From Oscillospiraceae bacterium (GTDB lineage: Bacteria; Bacillota; Clostridia; Oscillospirales; Oscillospiraceae): a DNA stretch of 64,000 nucleotides. The DNA lies in assembly GCA_021768185.1 (NCBI GenBank), contig JAETNP010000006.1, positions 1 to 64,000 on the forward strand, in the 5' to 3' direction. Every line of letters starts with the position of its first letter. Positions within the stretch are counted from its first letter, which is position 1. Shown here in pieces: positions 52,481-60,922 of this stretch. The notes beneath the pieces are model-generated. The model saw only the letters and a program-made list of their open reading frames with translations. It searched no databases and was not told where the DNA came from. A program made the translations under genes and the position numbers.

Positions 52481-52551
52481 CCCGCCCCGGCGAGACGCGA
52501 ATCTATAATAAGATTAGAGCGGAGGCGGCCCCGCAGGGGCCGCAAGTGAAA

Positions 52552-53640
52552 TCAACCGTTTTCAGCCTCGAATTTCTTCAGGAATTCAACAAGAGCTTCC
52601 ACGCCTTCCTTGGGCATGGCGTTGTAAACGGAAGCCCGCAGTCCGCCGACGCTCTTGTGTCCCTTCAAATTGTCATATCCCGCCGCCTTGGTGGCGGCAA
52701 CCACCTTGGCGTCCAGTTCCTTGTCGCCGGTGACAAAGGGGATATTCATCAGGGAGCGGAACTCCTTATCCACGGTGCCGGTGAACATCTTGGAGGAATC
52801 CAGGAAATCATACATGACCTGGGCCTTGTCGATATTCCGCTTCTCCATTTCCTCCAGTCCGCCGATGCTCTTCAGATACTTGAAGACCTTGCCGCAGCAG
52901 TAGATAGCCCAGCAGTTAGGCGTATTGTACATGGAGCCATTGTCCGCGTGGGTCTTGTAGCTCATGTAAATGGGCGTCCTGGGATCCAGATCCTCACGGA
53001 TCAGGTCCTCCCGGATGATGACCACCACCATGCCGGCGGGGCCCACGTTCTTCTGAACGCCGGCGTAAATAAGGCCGTAGTCGCTGACGTTGCAGGGACG
53101 GGAGAGGAACATGCTGCTCTGGTCGCTGACCAGCACATGACCCTTGGTATTGGGCAGCTTGGGCCATGTCACGCCGTGGATGGTCTCGTTCTCGCAAATG
53201 TACACGTAATCCGCGTTTTCGGGGATGTCCAGGTCATCGCAGTTGGGAATATAGCAGAAGTTGCGGTCCTTGCTGGAGGCGACCACGTGGACGTCGCCGT
53301 ACTTCTTGGCCTCGGCAATGGCTTTTTTGGACCACGCGCCGGTCTCCACATAACAGGCAACGCCGTTCTTCATCAGGTTCATGGGAATCATGGCAAACTG
53401 GAGCGTTGCACCGCCCTGAATGAACAGAACCTTATAGTTGTCAGGAATGTGCATCAGTTCCCGCAGGTCCTGCTCGGCTTCGTCGATGATCTGCTGGTAG
53501 ACGGGGGAGCGGTGGCTCATCTCCATGACGCACATACCGGAGCCCCGATAGTTCATCATCTCGTCCCGAATCTCCTCCAGGACCGGCTCGGGCATGGTGG
53601 CGGGACCGGCAGAAAAGTTATACGTGCGGTTGTATTTCAT
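52552..53640 (-). CDS. serC: Phosphoserine aminotransferase
   Basis: The 362-residue PLP enzyme has YNFSAGPATMPEPVLEEI, MEMSHRSPVYQQIID, VLFIQGGATLQFAMIPMNL, SDQSSMFLSRP, the Schiff-base region AGVQKNVGPAGMVVVIIRE (Lys) and GGLRASVYNAMP. It turns 3-phosphohydroxypyruvate into phosphoserine. The start at 53640 was chosen at MKYNRTYNF with AGGAGG upstream; the long upstream frame crosses the promoter. Confidence 0.95.
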   Translation of the reverse strand: MKYNRTYNFSAGPATMPEPVLEEIRDEMMNYRGSGMCVMEMSHRSPVYQQIIDEAEQDLRELMHIPDNYKVLFIQGGATLQFAMIPMNLMKNGVACYVETGAWSKKAIAEAKKYGDVHVVASSKDRNFCYIPNCDDLDIPENADYVYICENETIHGVTWPKLPNTKGHVLVSDQSSMFLSRPCNVSDYGLIYAGVQKNVGPAGMVVVIIREDLIREDLDPRTPIYMSYKTHADNGSMYNTPNCWAIYCCGKVFKYLKSIGGLEEMEKRNIDKAQVMYDFLDSSKMFTGTVDKEFRSLMNIPFVTGDKELDAKVVAATKAAGYDNLKGHKSVGGLRASVYNAMPKEGVEALVEFLKKFEAENG

Positions 53641-53692
53641 TGATTGCGTCCTCCTCGTTTTCGTTTGAGAGGCGTCCTCTCCATCTGCACTC

Positions 53693-53721
53693 AGTATAAT
53701 ACAGGGACGGAAAATAATCAA
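53693..53721 (-). promoter_or_regulatory. Candidate promoter of serC
   Basis: On the minus strand, TTGATT (53721-53716) and TATACT (53698-53693) are separated by 17 nt. Confidence 0.6.
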
Positions 53722-53784
53722 CAGCAAATCGAAAATGTCAGAAAACCCGAAAAATGCTTTGGGTATGGCAGTCAGGCGGCGAAT

Positions 53785-53845
53785 GCGGCCCACGGATGAC
53801 GGAAGTATGCGTTTCATCGAAGAGTCCGTATCAGTTCGTTGGTAG
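53785..53845 (+). repeat. Family B repeat fragment, copy 4
   Basis: It contains GGATGACGGAAGTATGCG followed by TTTCATCGAAGAG, the ribosome-site-plus-ATG block seen in copies 2 and 3 (MRFIEE frame, here 12 codons). The long hairpin that precedes it in the other copies is missing. Confidence 0.55.
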
Positions 53846-53854
53846 TACAGGCAT

Positions 53855-53903
53855 AAAAAAGCCCTCCTTTGTGTGATGCATGTATTCTCACACAAAAGAG
53901 GGC
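53855..53903 (-). terminator. Terminator of the GH112 operon
   Basis: GCCCTCCTTTGTGTGA pairs with TCACACAAAAGAGGGC with one bulge, followed on the minus strand by TTTTTT. It lies about 50 nt past the GH112 stop. Confidence 0.85.
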
Positions 53904-53954
53904 AATGCTGCATATCCAGCGGAAACTATCAGGGAAATCTGCGTTAATATGGCA

Positions 53955-56117
53955 TTAGATTTCGTACCAGCGGATCTCGTTGGCGGCCAGCTCCAGGGAG
54001 AAGCTGCCTGCGCCGGTATAGACGGTGGTGGACTGGGGCTCATAGGTGTTGTTTACCACACAGTACTTTCCGCTCTGCAGGAAGGCGTGCACCTCCACGT
54101 TGAAATTGCTGGAGAACCATCTATGGAGCTCCGCCTCCCCGTGGGCGCTCCAGAGGATGGCGCGGTACAGGAGGCGGCTGTTCTCAAAGCTGTAGGGCAG
54201 GCCGGAGATGTACACCGCCCGGCCCTGGCCGAAGGCGTTCACCGCCAGCTGGACCTCCTTGTCCCGCTGGACCAGGATCTCCGTGCCGGGAAGGGCATAA
54301 ATGGACTTTTTGCCCTCGCCGAAGTCCACGGGCTTGGTACAGTCCGCCAGGAGGAAGTGGTCCGGATGCTCCTCCCAGTTGTACTTGTCGTAGCCCAGGG
54401 TGAAGCCGGTCTCCTTCTCCACGCCCAGCACGCCGGAGAGCTGGAGGTACCGGCCCTGGTACTGGTGGCCGGAGGGCTCGCCTACGCCGATGAGGCCGCC
54501 GCCGTTCCAGACGAACCGCTTCACCAGAGCTGCAATCTCCGGGTCCTCCCAGACCGCGCCGCCGGTGTGGGCCGTGTCGCCGTCGCCCACATTGATGAGC
54601 GCGTCCACCCCGTCCAGGGCATGGGGGTCGGCCTTGAGGTCGTCAAAGCTGAGGAACTTCACGTCGAAGGGCGCGCCGGAGAGGGACTCGATAATGCCCG
54701 CGTAGGAGTAGTTCTGCTTCTGGTAGAGGGCATGATGGACCATGTGGCAGCCCCAGGACCGTGCCTTGCCCCAGCTGTTGAGCACCGCCACGGTCTTTAC
54801 GCAGTAGGGCTTCGCCCCGCTGATATTGGCGTAGAGCTCACGGAACTCCTTGCACACGCTCTCCACGTAGTCAATGAACTCCGGGAACTGGCAGGCCAGC
54901 TTCAGATAGCCGCCGTAGCCGATGCGGTCGATGGGCTTTCTCAGGATGGCCCGGCGGGCGGTGACCCAGTTCTCCTTGGCCTCCCGGACGGGGTCGCCTC
55001 CCTCGTGGAAGGTGTCGGGGAAGAAGTAGGGCAGGAACCGGCCCTCGGTATACTTCACCCCGGGGATGTCGGAGATGAGGCGCAGGGTGGAGCCGTTGCC
55101 CACGCTGCCCACCACCGCGTCCAGGCCGATGGAGGCGAACTCCGGCATATAGGGCTCGGTGCCGATGAAGTGGTCCCCCAGGAACATCATGGCTTCCTTG
55201 CCCAGCTCGTGGGTGATATCCACCATCTCTTTGGCCAGCTTGGCCACCTCACGGCGCTGGAAGGCCATGAAGTCCTTGAACTCCTTGCTGGGCACACGGT
55301 ACTGGTTATTGTAGTAACCCTGGTCGATGATGAATTCGGGACGGAATTTATAGCCCACTTCCTTCTCGAACTGCTCCAGGATGTAGGGGGAGACAGAGGC
55401 GGAGTAACCGTACCAGTCCACATATTTCTCCCGCTTCAGCTCGTCGAAGATCAGGGTGAACTGGTGGAAGAAGGTGGTGTAGCGGATCACGTCCACGTAG
55501 GGGTGGTCCGCGATGAACTTCCGCAGGCGCTCCATGGTGAACTTGTGGGTCTTGGGCTGGCGGACGTCGAAGGTGATCTGGTGCTCAAAGTCCTTCCAGT
55601 CGTTGGTGACGGCGTTGTACATATGGACCGGGTCCCAGATGAGGTAGGCCAGGAAGCTGACGGTGTAGTCATGGAATGCCTCCGGGGCGTCGATGACCAC
55701 GCAGCCGCTTTCCGCGTCATACCGCCAGTCCTCCGGGGACAGGGGCGCGCCCGCAGTGCGGTCCATGACCTCCCACCAGCGTTTGATGTCGTCCCGGGTG
55801 TTGACCTCCAGCAGCTCCGGACTGATGCCCTGCATCAGGGAGATGGAGAGGGGACCGCCGGACGCGGTGTGGAAGCCGGTCATAATGTAGCACTGCTGGA
55901 CCTCGTCGGGGTTGGCTTTGGCCCAGGCGTTGTCCTTGCGGGTGGTGTAGTAGGTGGAGTAGACCTTGGCGTCCACCCCCTTGAGCTCCTCGGGATAGTC
56001 GGTGCCGTCGCAGTCACGGATGGCATCCGCTCCCCAGCGGCGCACCAGCTCCAGGGTCTCCGGCACCACGTCAACATCCGTGGGGATGGTCACGCGGCCA
56101 AATTGTTTATTTTCCAT
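53955..56117 (-). CDS. GH112 1,3-beta-galactosyl-N-acetylhexosamine phosphorylase family enzyme
   Basis: The 720-residue protein matches GH112 throughout: RFTLP-like FGRVTIPTDVDVVPETL, WGADAIRDCDGTDYPEEL, KVYSTYYTTR, HDYTVSFLAYLIWDP, YVDWYGYSASVSPYIL, IDQGYYNNQYRVPSKEF (Asp265, probable general acid), AMMFLGDHFIGTEPY and GRFLPYFFPDTFHEGGDPV. The family phosphorolyses lacto-N-biose, galacto-N-biose or galactosyl-rhamnose to galactose 1-phosphate. Which disaccharide is used is not evident. Start at 56117; a TTG six codons upstream overlaps the AAAGGGA site. Confidence 0.92.
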   Translation of the reverse strand: MENKQFGRVTIPTDVDVVPETLELVRRWGADAIRDCDGTDYPEELKGVDAKVYSTYYTTRKDNAWAKANPDEVQQCYIMTGFHTASGGPLSISLMQGISPELLEVNTRDDIKRWWEVMDRTAGAPLSPEDWRYDAESGCVVIDAPEAFHDYTVSFLAYLIWDPVHMYNAVTNDWKDFEHQITFDVRQPKTHKFTMERLRKFIADHPYVDVIRYTTFFHQFTLIFDELKREKYVDWYGYSASVSPYILEQFEKEVGYKFRPEFIIDQGYYNNQYRVPSKEFKDFMAFQRREVAKLAKEMVDITHELGKEAMMFLGDHFIGTEPYMPEFASIGLDAVVGSVGNGSTLRLISDIPGVKYTEGRFLPYFFPDTFHEGGDPVREAKENWVTARRAILRKPIDRIGYGGYLKLACQFPEFIDYVESVCKEFRELYANISGAKPYCVKTVAVLNSWGKARSWGCHMVHHALYQKQNYSYAGIIESLSGAPFDVKFLSFDDLKADPHALDGVDALINVGDGDTAHTGGAVWEDPEIAALVKRFVWNGGGLIGVGEPSGHQYQGRYLQLSGVLGVEKETGFTLGYDKYNWEEHPDHFLLADCTKPVDFGEGKKSIYALPGTEILVQRDKEVQLAVNAFGQGRAVYISGLPYSFENSRLLYRAILWSAHGEAELHRWFSSNFNVEVHAFLQSGKYCVVNNTYEPQSTTVYTGAGSFSLELAANEIRWYEI

Positions 56118-56131
56118 GTTATGTTTCCCTT

Positions 56132-56341
56132 TCAACGCTTTTTCGGGTCCTCGAAGGGCTTATTATACAGAGCCAGGGTCACCAGCAGCAGGGCTACCCC
56201 TACCAGCATCAGCCCAAGGCCCCCCAGCTGCCCGGTCTGCTTCCAGCCGTAGATCAGCAGGAAGAGGCCCAGGACGAAGGTGACCAGCATCAAAATCAGC
56301 CGCAGGGCGGTATGTTCTTTCCAAAATTGCATATCATCCAT
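56132..56341 (-). CDS. Small membrane protein, DUF6903-like
   Basis: The 69-residue protein has two hydrophobic helices (RLILMLVTFVLGLFLLIYGW and GGLGLMLVGVALLLVTLALY) and a polar tail NKPFEDPKKR. Small proteins like this sit between sugar permease and phosphorylase genes in related gut clusters. The function is unknown. It lies between the permease gene and the GH112 gene, 14 nt from the latter. Confidence 0.72.
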   Translation of the reverse strand: MDDMQFWKEHTALRLILMLVTFVLGLFLLIYGWKQTGQLGGLGLMLVGVALLLVTLALYNKPFEDPKKR

Positions 56342-56427
56342 CCTATTCTTACTCGATTTTTGTTACCGGGCGGCAAACTTGGTCATACGCCGCAGAAGAA
56401 GGCGCATTGGCCGCCCGCCTAGGGCCC

Positions 56428-57318
56428 TTAACCTTTCAGTCCGCCCACGGTCATGCCCTGGGTCAGCTTCTTCTGCACACAGATGTAGAGGATCAGCGTG
56501 GGCAGCATCACCAGCACCAGTCCGGCGTACAGCATACCGTACTGCGCGGCGGCCTGTTGGGCCTGCATCAGGTTCAGAAGGCCCACGGGCAGGGTCTTCG
56601 GGCCCTTGGCGCTGCTCATGAGGGTCATGGAAATGATGTACTCGTTCCAGAAGGAGAGGAAGTTGAAGAGGATGATGGTGATGATGGAGGGCTGGGCCAT
56701 GGGGAAGATGATGCGCACCATGGTGGAGCCGTAGCCCGCGCCGTCGATGTAGGCCGCCTCCTCAAAGTCGTGGGGCAGGGTGGCGAAGTAGCCCGACAGC
56801 AGATAGATGGTGAAGGGCAGGGCCGTGGAGGCGTAGACCACCGCCAGGATGAAGGGATTGTTGAGCAGGAAGCCGTTCCCCATCACCTTCTTCAGCCACA
56901 CGTCCCCGTCCTTCAGCATCAGGAAGATGGGGACTACGATATAGTTGACGTTGATGAACAAGCCCGCCATGAAGCAGGTATTGAGGAGCTTCCGGCCCAT
57001 GAACTGGAACCGGGAGAGGCAGTAGGCCGCCGGAAGGGCGATGACCAGCAGCAGCGCCAGGCTCAGAGCGGTGACGATGACGGAGTTGAGCATGTAGCTG
57101 CCCATGCTGGCGGCGTTCCAGGCGTCCACGAAGTTCTGCCAGTAGAACCCGGCGGGCAGGGTCCAGGGGTTGCCGTAAAATTCGCTGTTCTGCTTGATGG
57201 AAGCCAGGAACACCCAGGCCACGGGGACGATGATGAGGATCGCCAGGGTGACGAGGACCACGTAGATAAACGCCTTGAACACCGGCTCGGCGGTGATGGT
57301 TTTGTTCTGTTGTTTCAT
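56428..57318 (-). CDS. Sugar ABC transporter permease, MalG type
   Basis: The 296-residue protein has about six hydrophobic helices and the EAA loop ATLPHDFEEAAYIDGAGYGSTMVRIIFPM near residues 185-215. It pairs with the MalF-type permease 13 nt upstream. No ATPase gene is present, as is usual for this transporter class, which shares a common MsmK-like ATPase. Confidence 0.92.
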   Translation of the reverse strand: MKQQNKTITAEPVFKAFIYVVLVTLAILIIVPVAWVFLASIKQNSEFYGNPWTLPAGFYWQNFVDAWNAASMGSYMLNSVIVTALSLALLLVIALPAAYCLSRFQFMGRKLLNTCFMAGLFINVNYIVVPIFLMLKDGDVWLKKVMGNGFLLNNPFILAVVYASTALPFTIYLLSGYFATLPHDFEEAAYIDGAGYGSTMVRIIFPMAQPSIITIILFNFLSFWNEYIISMTLMSSAKGPKTLPVGLLNLMQAQQAAAQYGMLYAGLVLVMLPTLILYICVQKKLTQGMTVGGLKG

Positions 57319-57331
57319 ATTCCGGCCCTCC

Positions 57332-58207
57332 TTACATTTCCAGGACGTCCCGCTTGGTGACCTTGTTGACCATGGCCGAAAGCAGGAAGGAGAAGAGGAA
57401 GATCACCACGCCGGCGGCCATGGAGTAGCCGTACAGCCCCGCGTCCTTCTGGGCGTACATGAAGCTCAGGCCCACGTCGGCCATGCCCTTGGCCACCATG
57501 GCCTTTACGAACAGGAAGGCCATATTGATGGTGGAGATGATGAAGAAGGTCAGGGTGGTGCGGATGTTGGTCCAGATGAGGGGCAGGGTGATCTGGAAGA
57601 ACTGGGCGATGCGCCCCGCGCCGTCCAGACTGGCAGACTCATAGAGGTCCATGGGCACGGCGGACATGGAGGCCATGTACATGACCATGTAGTAGCCGAT
57701 GGCCTGCCAGACCATGGCGATGATGACGGAGACGATGACCATGGGCTGATCCTTCCACAGCACCATGACGTCCCGCCCCGCAAGGAAAGACAGGATCGAG
57801 TTGAGCATCCCGTTCTCCGGCTTGTAGATGGCGGAGAAAATGCCCGCGATGACGACGATGGAGAGGATGTTCGGGATGTAGAAGATCACGCGGAAGAAAT
57901 TCTGACCTTTGATCTTCTCCCGGGTGAGGATGGCGGCAAAGAGAATGGCAAAAAAGAAGGTGATCAGCGTTACCGTCACGATGAGCAGGATGGTGTTCTG
58001 CATGGCGGTAATAAATTTGGGGTCCTGAAACAGGGTGGTGAAGTTGCTCAGGCCCACAAAAGTCTCCGTGGGGGAGTAGGCTCCCCGTTCAAAAAGGGAC
58101 ATGCGGAATACGTTCAGCGTGGGCAGGATCATGAAAATGAAAAACAGGATCACGGCCGGGGCCACGCACAGAACGATGAACAGGCTGCGGTCTTTGCTGC
58201 GGCGCAT
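57332..58207 (-). CDS. Sugar ABC transporter permease, MalF type
   Basis: The 291-residue protein has six hydrophobic helices and the EAA loop SAVPMDLYESASLDGAGRIAQFFQITLPL. AAGGGAGAG sets the start at 58207 rather than the ATG seven codons upstream. It forms the channel with the MalG-type protein. Confidence 0.92.
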   Translation of the reverse strand: MRRSKDRSLFIVLCVAPAVILFFIFMILPTLNVFRMSLFERGAYSPTETFVGLSNFTTLFQDPKFITAMQNTILLIVTVTLITFFFAILFAAILTREKIKGQNFFRVIFYIPNILSIVVIAGIFSAIYKPENGMLNSILSFLAGRDVMVLWKDQPMVIVSVIIAMVWQAIGYYMVMYMASMSAVPMDLYESASLDGAGRIAQFFQITLPLIWTNIRTTLTFFIISTINMAFLFVKAMVAKGMADVGLSFMYAQKDAGLYGYSMAAGVVIFLFSFLLSAMVNKVTKRDVLEM

Positions 58208-58238
58208 GGAATCTCTCCCTTCTCTCATAATAATACAG

Positions 58239-58270
58239 AGGCGGCGGTGAGCAAACGCTCACCGCCGCCT
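58239..58270 (-). promoter_or_regulatory. Intercistronic hairpin between lipoprotein and permease genes
   Basis: AGGCGGCGGTGAGC pairs with GCTCACCGCCGCCT around AAAC. No T run follows. In such operons a hairpin here stabilises the binding-protein mRNA and lowers permease expression. Confidence 0.7.
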
Positions 58271-58312
58271 GCTTACGGACTATGCGATTACAGGTCTATG
58301 GGTTTGTCAGGA

Positions 58313-59719
58313 TCACTCCATGATGTTGGCGCGCATCTGGTCGCTGGCGGCCTTGATGTCGCTGACCCACTGATCTCTGGTGAGACTGCCGTTCACCAAG
58401 CTGTTGATGGGATCGAAGAACACTTCCTGGATGCTGCCCAGGCCGGCCACGGCGTTGTAGGAGGCGAAGCTGCCCATGGCGGCGTCGGCGCCGTTGTCAT
58501 AGATGGAGTAGAACATCTTGTTGTCGCCCTCCAGGTTGTCGGTCAGGCCGGGAACAGGCTGGACGGCGCCGCCCTTGGCGAAGATGGCGCAGGCCTTGTC
58601 GCTGTACAGGAAGGCCATGAACTGCTTGGCGGCATCCAGGTTGGGAGCCTCGGCGGGGATCCACGCCTGCTCCAGCCAGCAGTAGCTGGCGCCGTTGCCG
58701 CCGGCCTTGGCGGCGGGCAGGGCGGTCATTCCCCACTTGAAGCCGTCGGCCCGGGGCGCTTCACCCATCTCGCCCACGATCCAGGTGCCGTTGGGCATGA
58801 ACAGGGCCTTGTTATCCAGGACCAGCTGCTGGTTCTGGGTGAAGTCCTGGGCGTTGGCCTGGGCGGGAGTGATGGGATTGGTGTTCTCAGCCAGCTTGGC
58901 GATGATGTCGAAGCACTGCTGGGCCTCGGGAGTATCCCAGATGCCCTCCTCATAGCGCAGGGCCTTGTTATAGAAGTCGGGGCCGCCCACGGAGTACATC
59001 AGGGCGTACAGGAAGGCGTCAAAGTAACCGGCGGTGGGGTAAGTAAACAGGGAGATGTCCTCCGCCTTGGCGGTCTCGGCCAGAGCCCACATCTCGTCCC
59101 AGGTGGTGGGAACGGTCCAGCCCTTCTCCTCGAAGAGGCCCGCGTTGTAGAACAGTCCGCAGGGGGAGTAGAACATGGGGGCCAGGTAGGTCACGCCGTC
59201 GCCGTAGGGGTTGGTAACGGTGGTGTCGGTAAAGCCGCCGACGATCTTATCGGACACCTTCACGCTCTCGCCAGGGATGGTCATGCTGAGAACGTCGGTG
59301 ATCTCGGCGATGTTGCGGTCCTTGATGAACTGTTCGGTGAGGGCCTTCTCACGGCCGGTGGCCAGGTGGATCACGTCGGGGAATTCGCCGCCCTGCATGG
59401 CGGGCCCGATGACGTCCTCCAGGGTTTTGTCGCAGATCAGCGTGACCTCAATGCCGGTCTCGGCGGTGAAGGCGTCGCAGACCTCCTGCCACATGCCGGG
59501 GTAGGTCTCCTCATAAGCGGTAGCCGCTGCGGCTACGGTGATGGAGCCGGCGGGCTCGGGGGCGGGCTCGGGATCGGGGGTCGTCTCGGGAGCGGGGGCG
59601 TTGTCCTCCTGCTTGGGAGGAGCGTTCTGGGCGGGCTGGTCATTTCCGCCGCCGCCGCAGGCGGCCAGCAGGGTCAGGACCATTGCGCATGCAAGGATCA
59701 TGCTGAGAATCTTTTTCAT
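58313..59719 (-). CDS. Sugar-binding lipoprotein (extracellular solute-binding family 1)
   Basis: The 468-residue protein has a lipoprotein signal ending LTLLAAC (Cys near residue 21) and a Pro/Glu-rich linker. The family 1 fold follows, with PDVIHLATGREKALTEQ, FYSPCGLFYNAGLFEEKGW and QVPVPGLT-type C-terminal motifs. Start at 59719 follows GGAGGAAAT. It feeds the two permeases, and the GH112 context suggests a galactosyl disaccharide such as galacto- or lacto-N-biose. Confidence 0.9.
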   Translation of the reverse strand: MKKILSMILACAMVLTLLAACGGGGNDQPAQNAPPKQEDNAPAPETTPDPEPAPEPAGSITVAAAATAYEETYPGMWQEVCDAFTAETGIEVTLICDKTLEDVIGPAMQGGEFPDVIHLATGREKALTEQFIKDRNIAEITDVLSMTIPGESVKVSDKIVGGFTDTTVTNPYGDGVTYLAPMFYSPCGLFYNAGLFEEKGWTVPTTWDEMWALAETAKAEDISLFTYPTAGYFDAFLYALMYSVGGPDFYNKALRYEEGIWDTPEAQQCFDIIAKLAENTNPITPAQANAQDFTQNQQLVLDNKALFMPNGTWIVGEMGEAPRADGFKWGMTALPAAKAGGNGASYCWLEQAWIPAEAPNLDAAKQFMAFLYSDKACAIFAKGGAVQPVPGLTDNLEGDNKMFYSIYDNGADAAMGSFASYNAVAGLGSIQEVFFDPINSLVNGSLTRDQWVSDIKAASDQMRANIME

Positions 59720-59783
59720 TCCAATTTCCTCCATTCAAATTTGAACCGATGGGATACGGGAGGTTCCCGTGCTTACAATGAAA

Positions 59784-59811
59784 AGTATACAGGACCTGCC
59801 GGTTTCCGCAA
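59784..59811 (-). promoter_or_regulatory. Candidate promoter of the GH112/ABC operon
   Basis: On the minus strand, TTGCGG and TATACT (59789-59784) are separated by 16 nt, about 65 nt from the lipoprotein start. The AraC gene is divergent. Confidence 0.5.
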
Positions 59812-59863
59812 TTCCTATTGTTGCGCTGGTTTTTAGAGATATTGCTCTTTTGCAAAATTACGA

Positions 59864-59937
59864 AAAAACGCCGGTTCTTTCCGGAGGTTTTGGACAGAAT
59901 CCATAACCGCCTCTGGAGGAAGCCCGGCGTTTTTATC
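59864..59937. other. Long imperfect inverted repeat between operon and araC-like gene
   Basis: AAAAACGCCGG and CCGGCGTTTTT form the base; AACCTCCGG/CCTCTGG-like blocks inside make it imperfect. It may be a terminator-like barrier or an AraC-binding region. Confidence 0.4.
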
Positions 59938-60067
59938 GGTGTGACAGAAAACTCCAGAAGGAGCAGAATTTTTTTGTCGGATGTTGCATAATCAGGCGGA
60001 AGCCGCTATAATGGAGAAAAGGCCCGCCCGGCGGCATTTTTGCTATCTTGCGGAAAAGGAGGCCCCT

Positions 60068-60922
60068 ATGAGCTCTTACCGCTATGTACTGGGACAGCAC
60101 GATTGTCCGTCTGTACAGACGGACAACAGCCGTATACGGCTGTTGTATGTGGCATGTACCAACTACAGCGAGGAGTGGAACTCCACCCTCCACACCCACG
60201 CCTGTGCGGAGCTGTTTTTCATCACCCGGGGCCACGGCTTCTTTCAGGTGCGCCAAGAGCGGTTCCCCGTGGCCATCAACGACTTGGTGGTGGTCAACAC
60301 CAGCGTCCCCCACACGGAGACCAGCCAGAACGGCAGCCCTATGGAGTACGTGGTGCTGGGAGTGGAGGGACTGGAGACCCTGACGGACTTGGGCGGCTGC
60401 GCCCTGCTGCACCTGCTGAGCGAGCAGGAGGCCGTCACCACCTGTCTGCGGCAGATCACCCGGGAGATCCGGGAGCAGCAGCCCGGCTGCGACGCCGTGT
60501 GCCAGAAGCTGCTGGAGATCATCCTGCTGCGCCTGCTGCGGCGGGAGGACTTCGCCCTGGGCAGCGCGCCGGAGGGGCCCCGGGCCAGCCGGGAGTGCGA
60601 TCTGGTGCGCCGGTACATCGACAACCACTTCAAGGAGAGCCTGACCCTGGACCAGCTGGCGGGAATGGTCCATGTGAGCAAGTACTACCTCTCCCATGCT
60701 TTCCAGAAGGAGTTCCAGACTTCTCCCATCAGCTACCTCATCTCCCGGCGCATTCAGGAGAGCCGGTTTCTGCTGCGGGAGACGGACCTGAGCCTCTCTC
60801 AGATCGCCCAGATCCTGGGCTTCTCCTCCCTGAGCTACTTCTCCCAGAGCTTCCGGCGGCTGGAGGGCATCAGCCCGTTGGAGTACCGCAGGCAGCAGCG
60901 GAAGAGCGGCGTTACAGAGTAA
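60068..60922 (+). CDS. AraC-family transcriptional regulator
   Basis: The 284-residue protein has a cupin-like sensor domain (LHTHACAELFFITRGHGFFQV, VVVNTSVPHTE) and a C-terminal AraC double HTH (LDQLAGMVHVSKYYLSHAFQKEF, LSLSQIAQILGFSSLSYFSQSFRRLEGISPLEYR). It probably activates the divergent GH112/ABC operon when the sugar is present. AAGGAGG fits the ATG at 60068; upstream codons lie in the leader. Two 24-bp palindromes lie within its first codons. Its 3' end overlaps the exchanger gene by 11 nt. Confidence 0.92.
   Translation: MSSYRYVLGQHDCPSVQTDNSRIRLLYVACTNYSEEWNSTLHTHACAELFFITRGHGFFQVRQERFPVAINDLVVVNTSVPHTETSQNGSPMEYVVLGVEGLETLTDLGGCALLHLLSEQEAVTTCLRQITREIREQQPGCDAVCQKLLEIILLRLLRREDFALGSAPEGPRASRECDLVRRYIDNHFKESLTLDQLAGMVHVSKYYLSHAFQKEFQTSPISYLISRRIQESRFLLRETDLSLSQIAQILGFSSLSYFSQSFRRLEGISPLEYRRQQRKSGVTE
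60103..60146. repeat. Two overlapping 24-bp perfect palindromes in the araC-like coding region
   Basis: 60103-60126 is TTGTCCGTCTGT followed by its exact reverse complement. 60123-60146 is ACAACAGCCGTA followed by its exact reverse complement. They share four bases. Both are inside the coding sequence, residues about 12-27. Confidence 0.9.

Noticed and set aside
53880-56252. 790-codon plus-strand frame
   Set aside because: Antisense shadow of the GH112 gene; no motif, and it begins inside a terminator.
57275-59836. 853-codon plus-strand frame
   Set aside because: Spans two or more real minus-strand transporter genes in antisense and reads as low-complexity Gly/His/Asp sequence.
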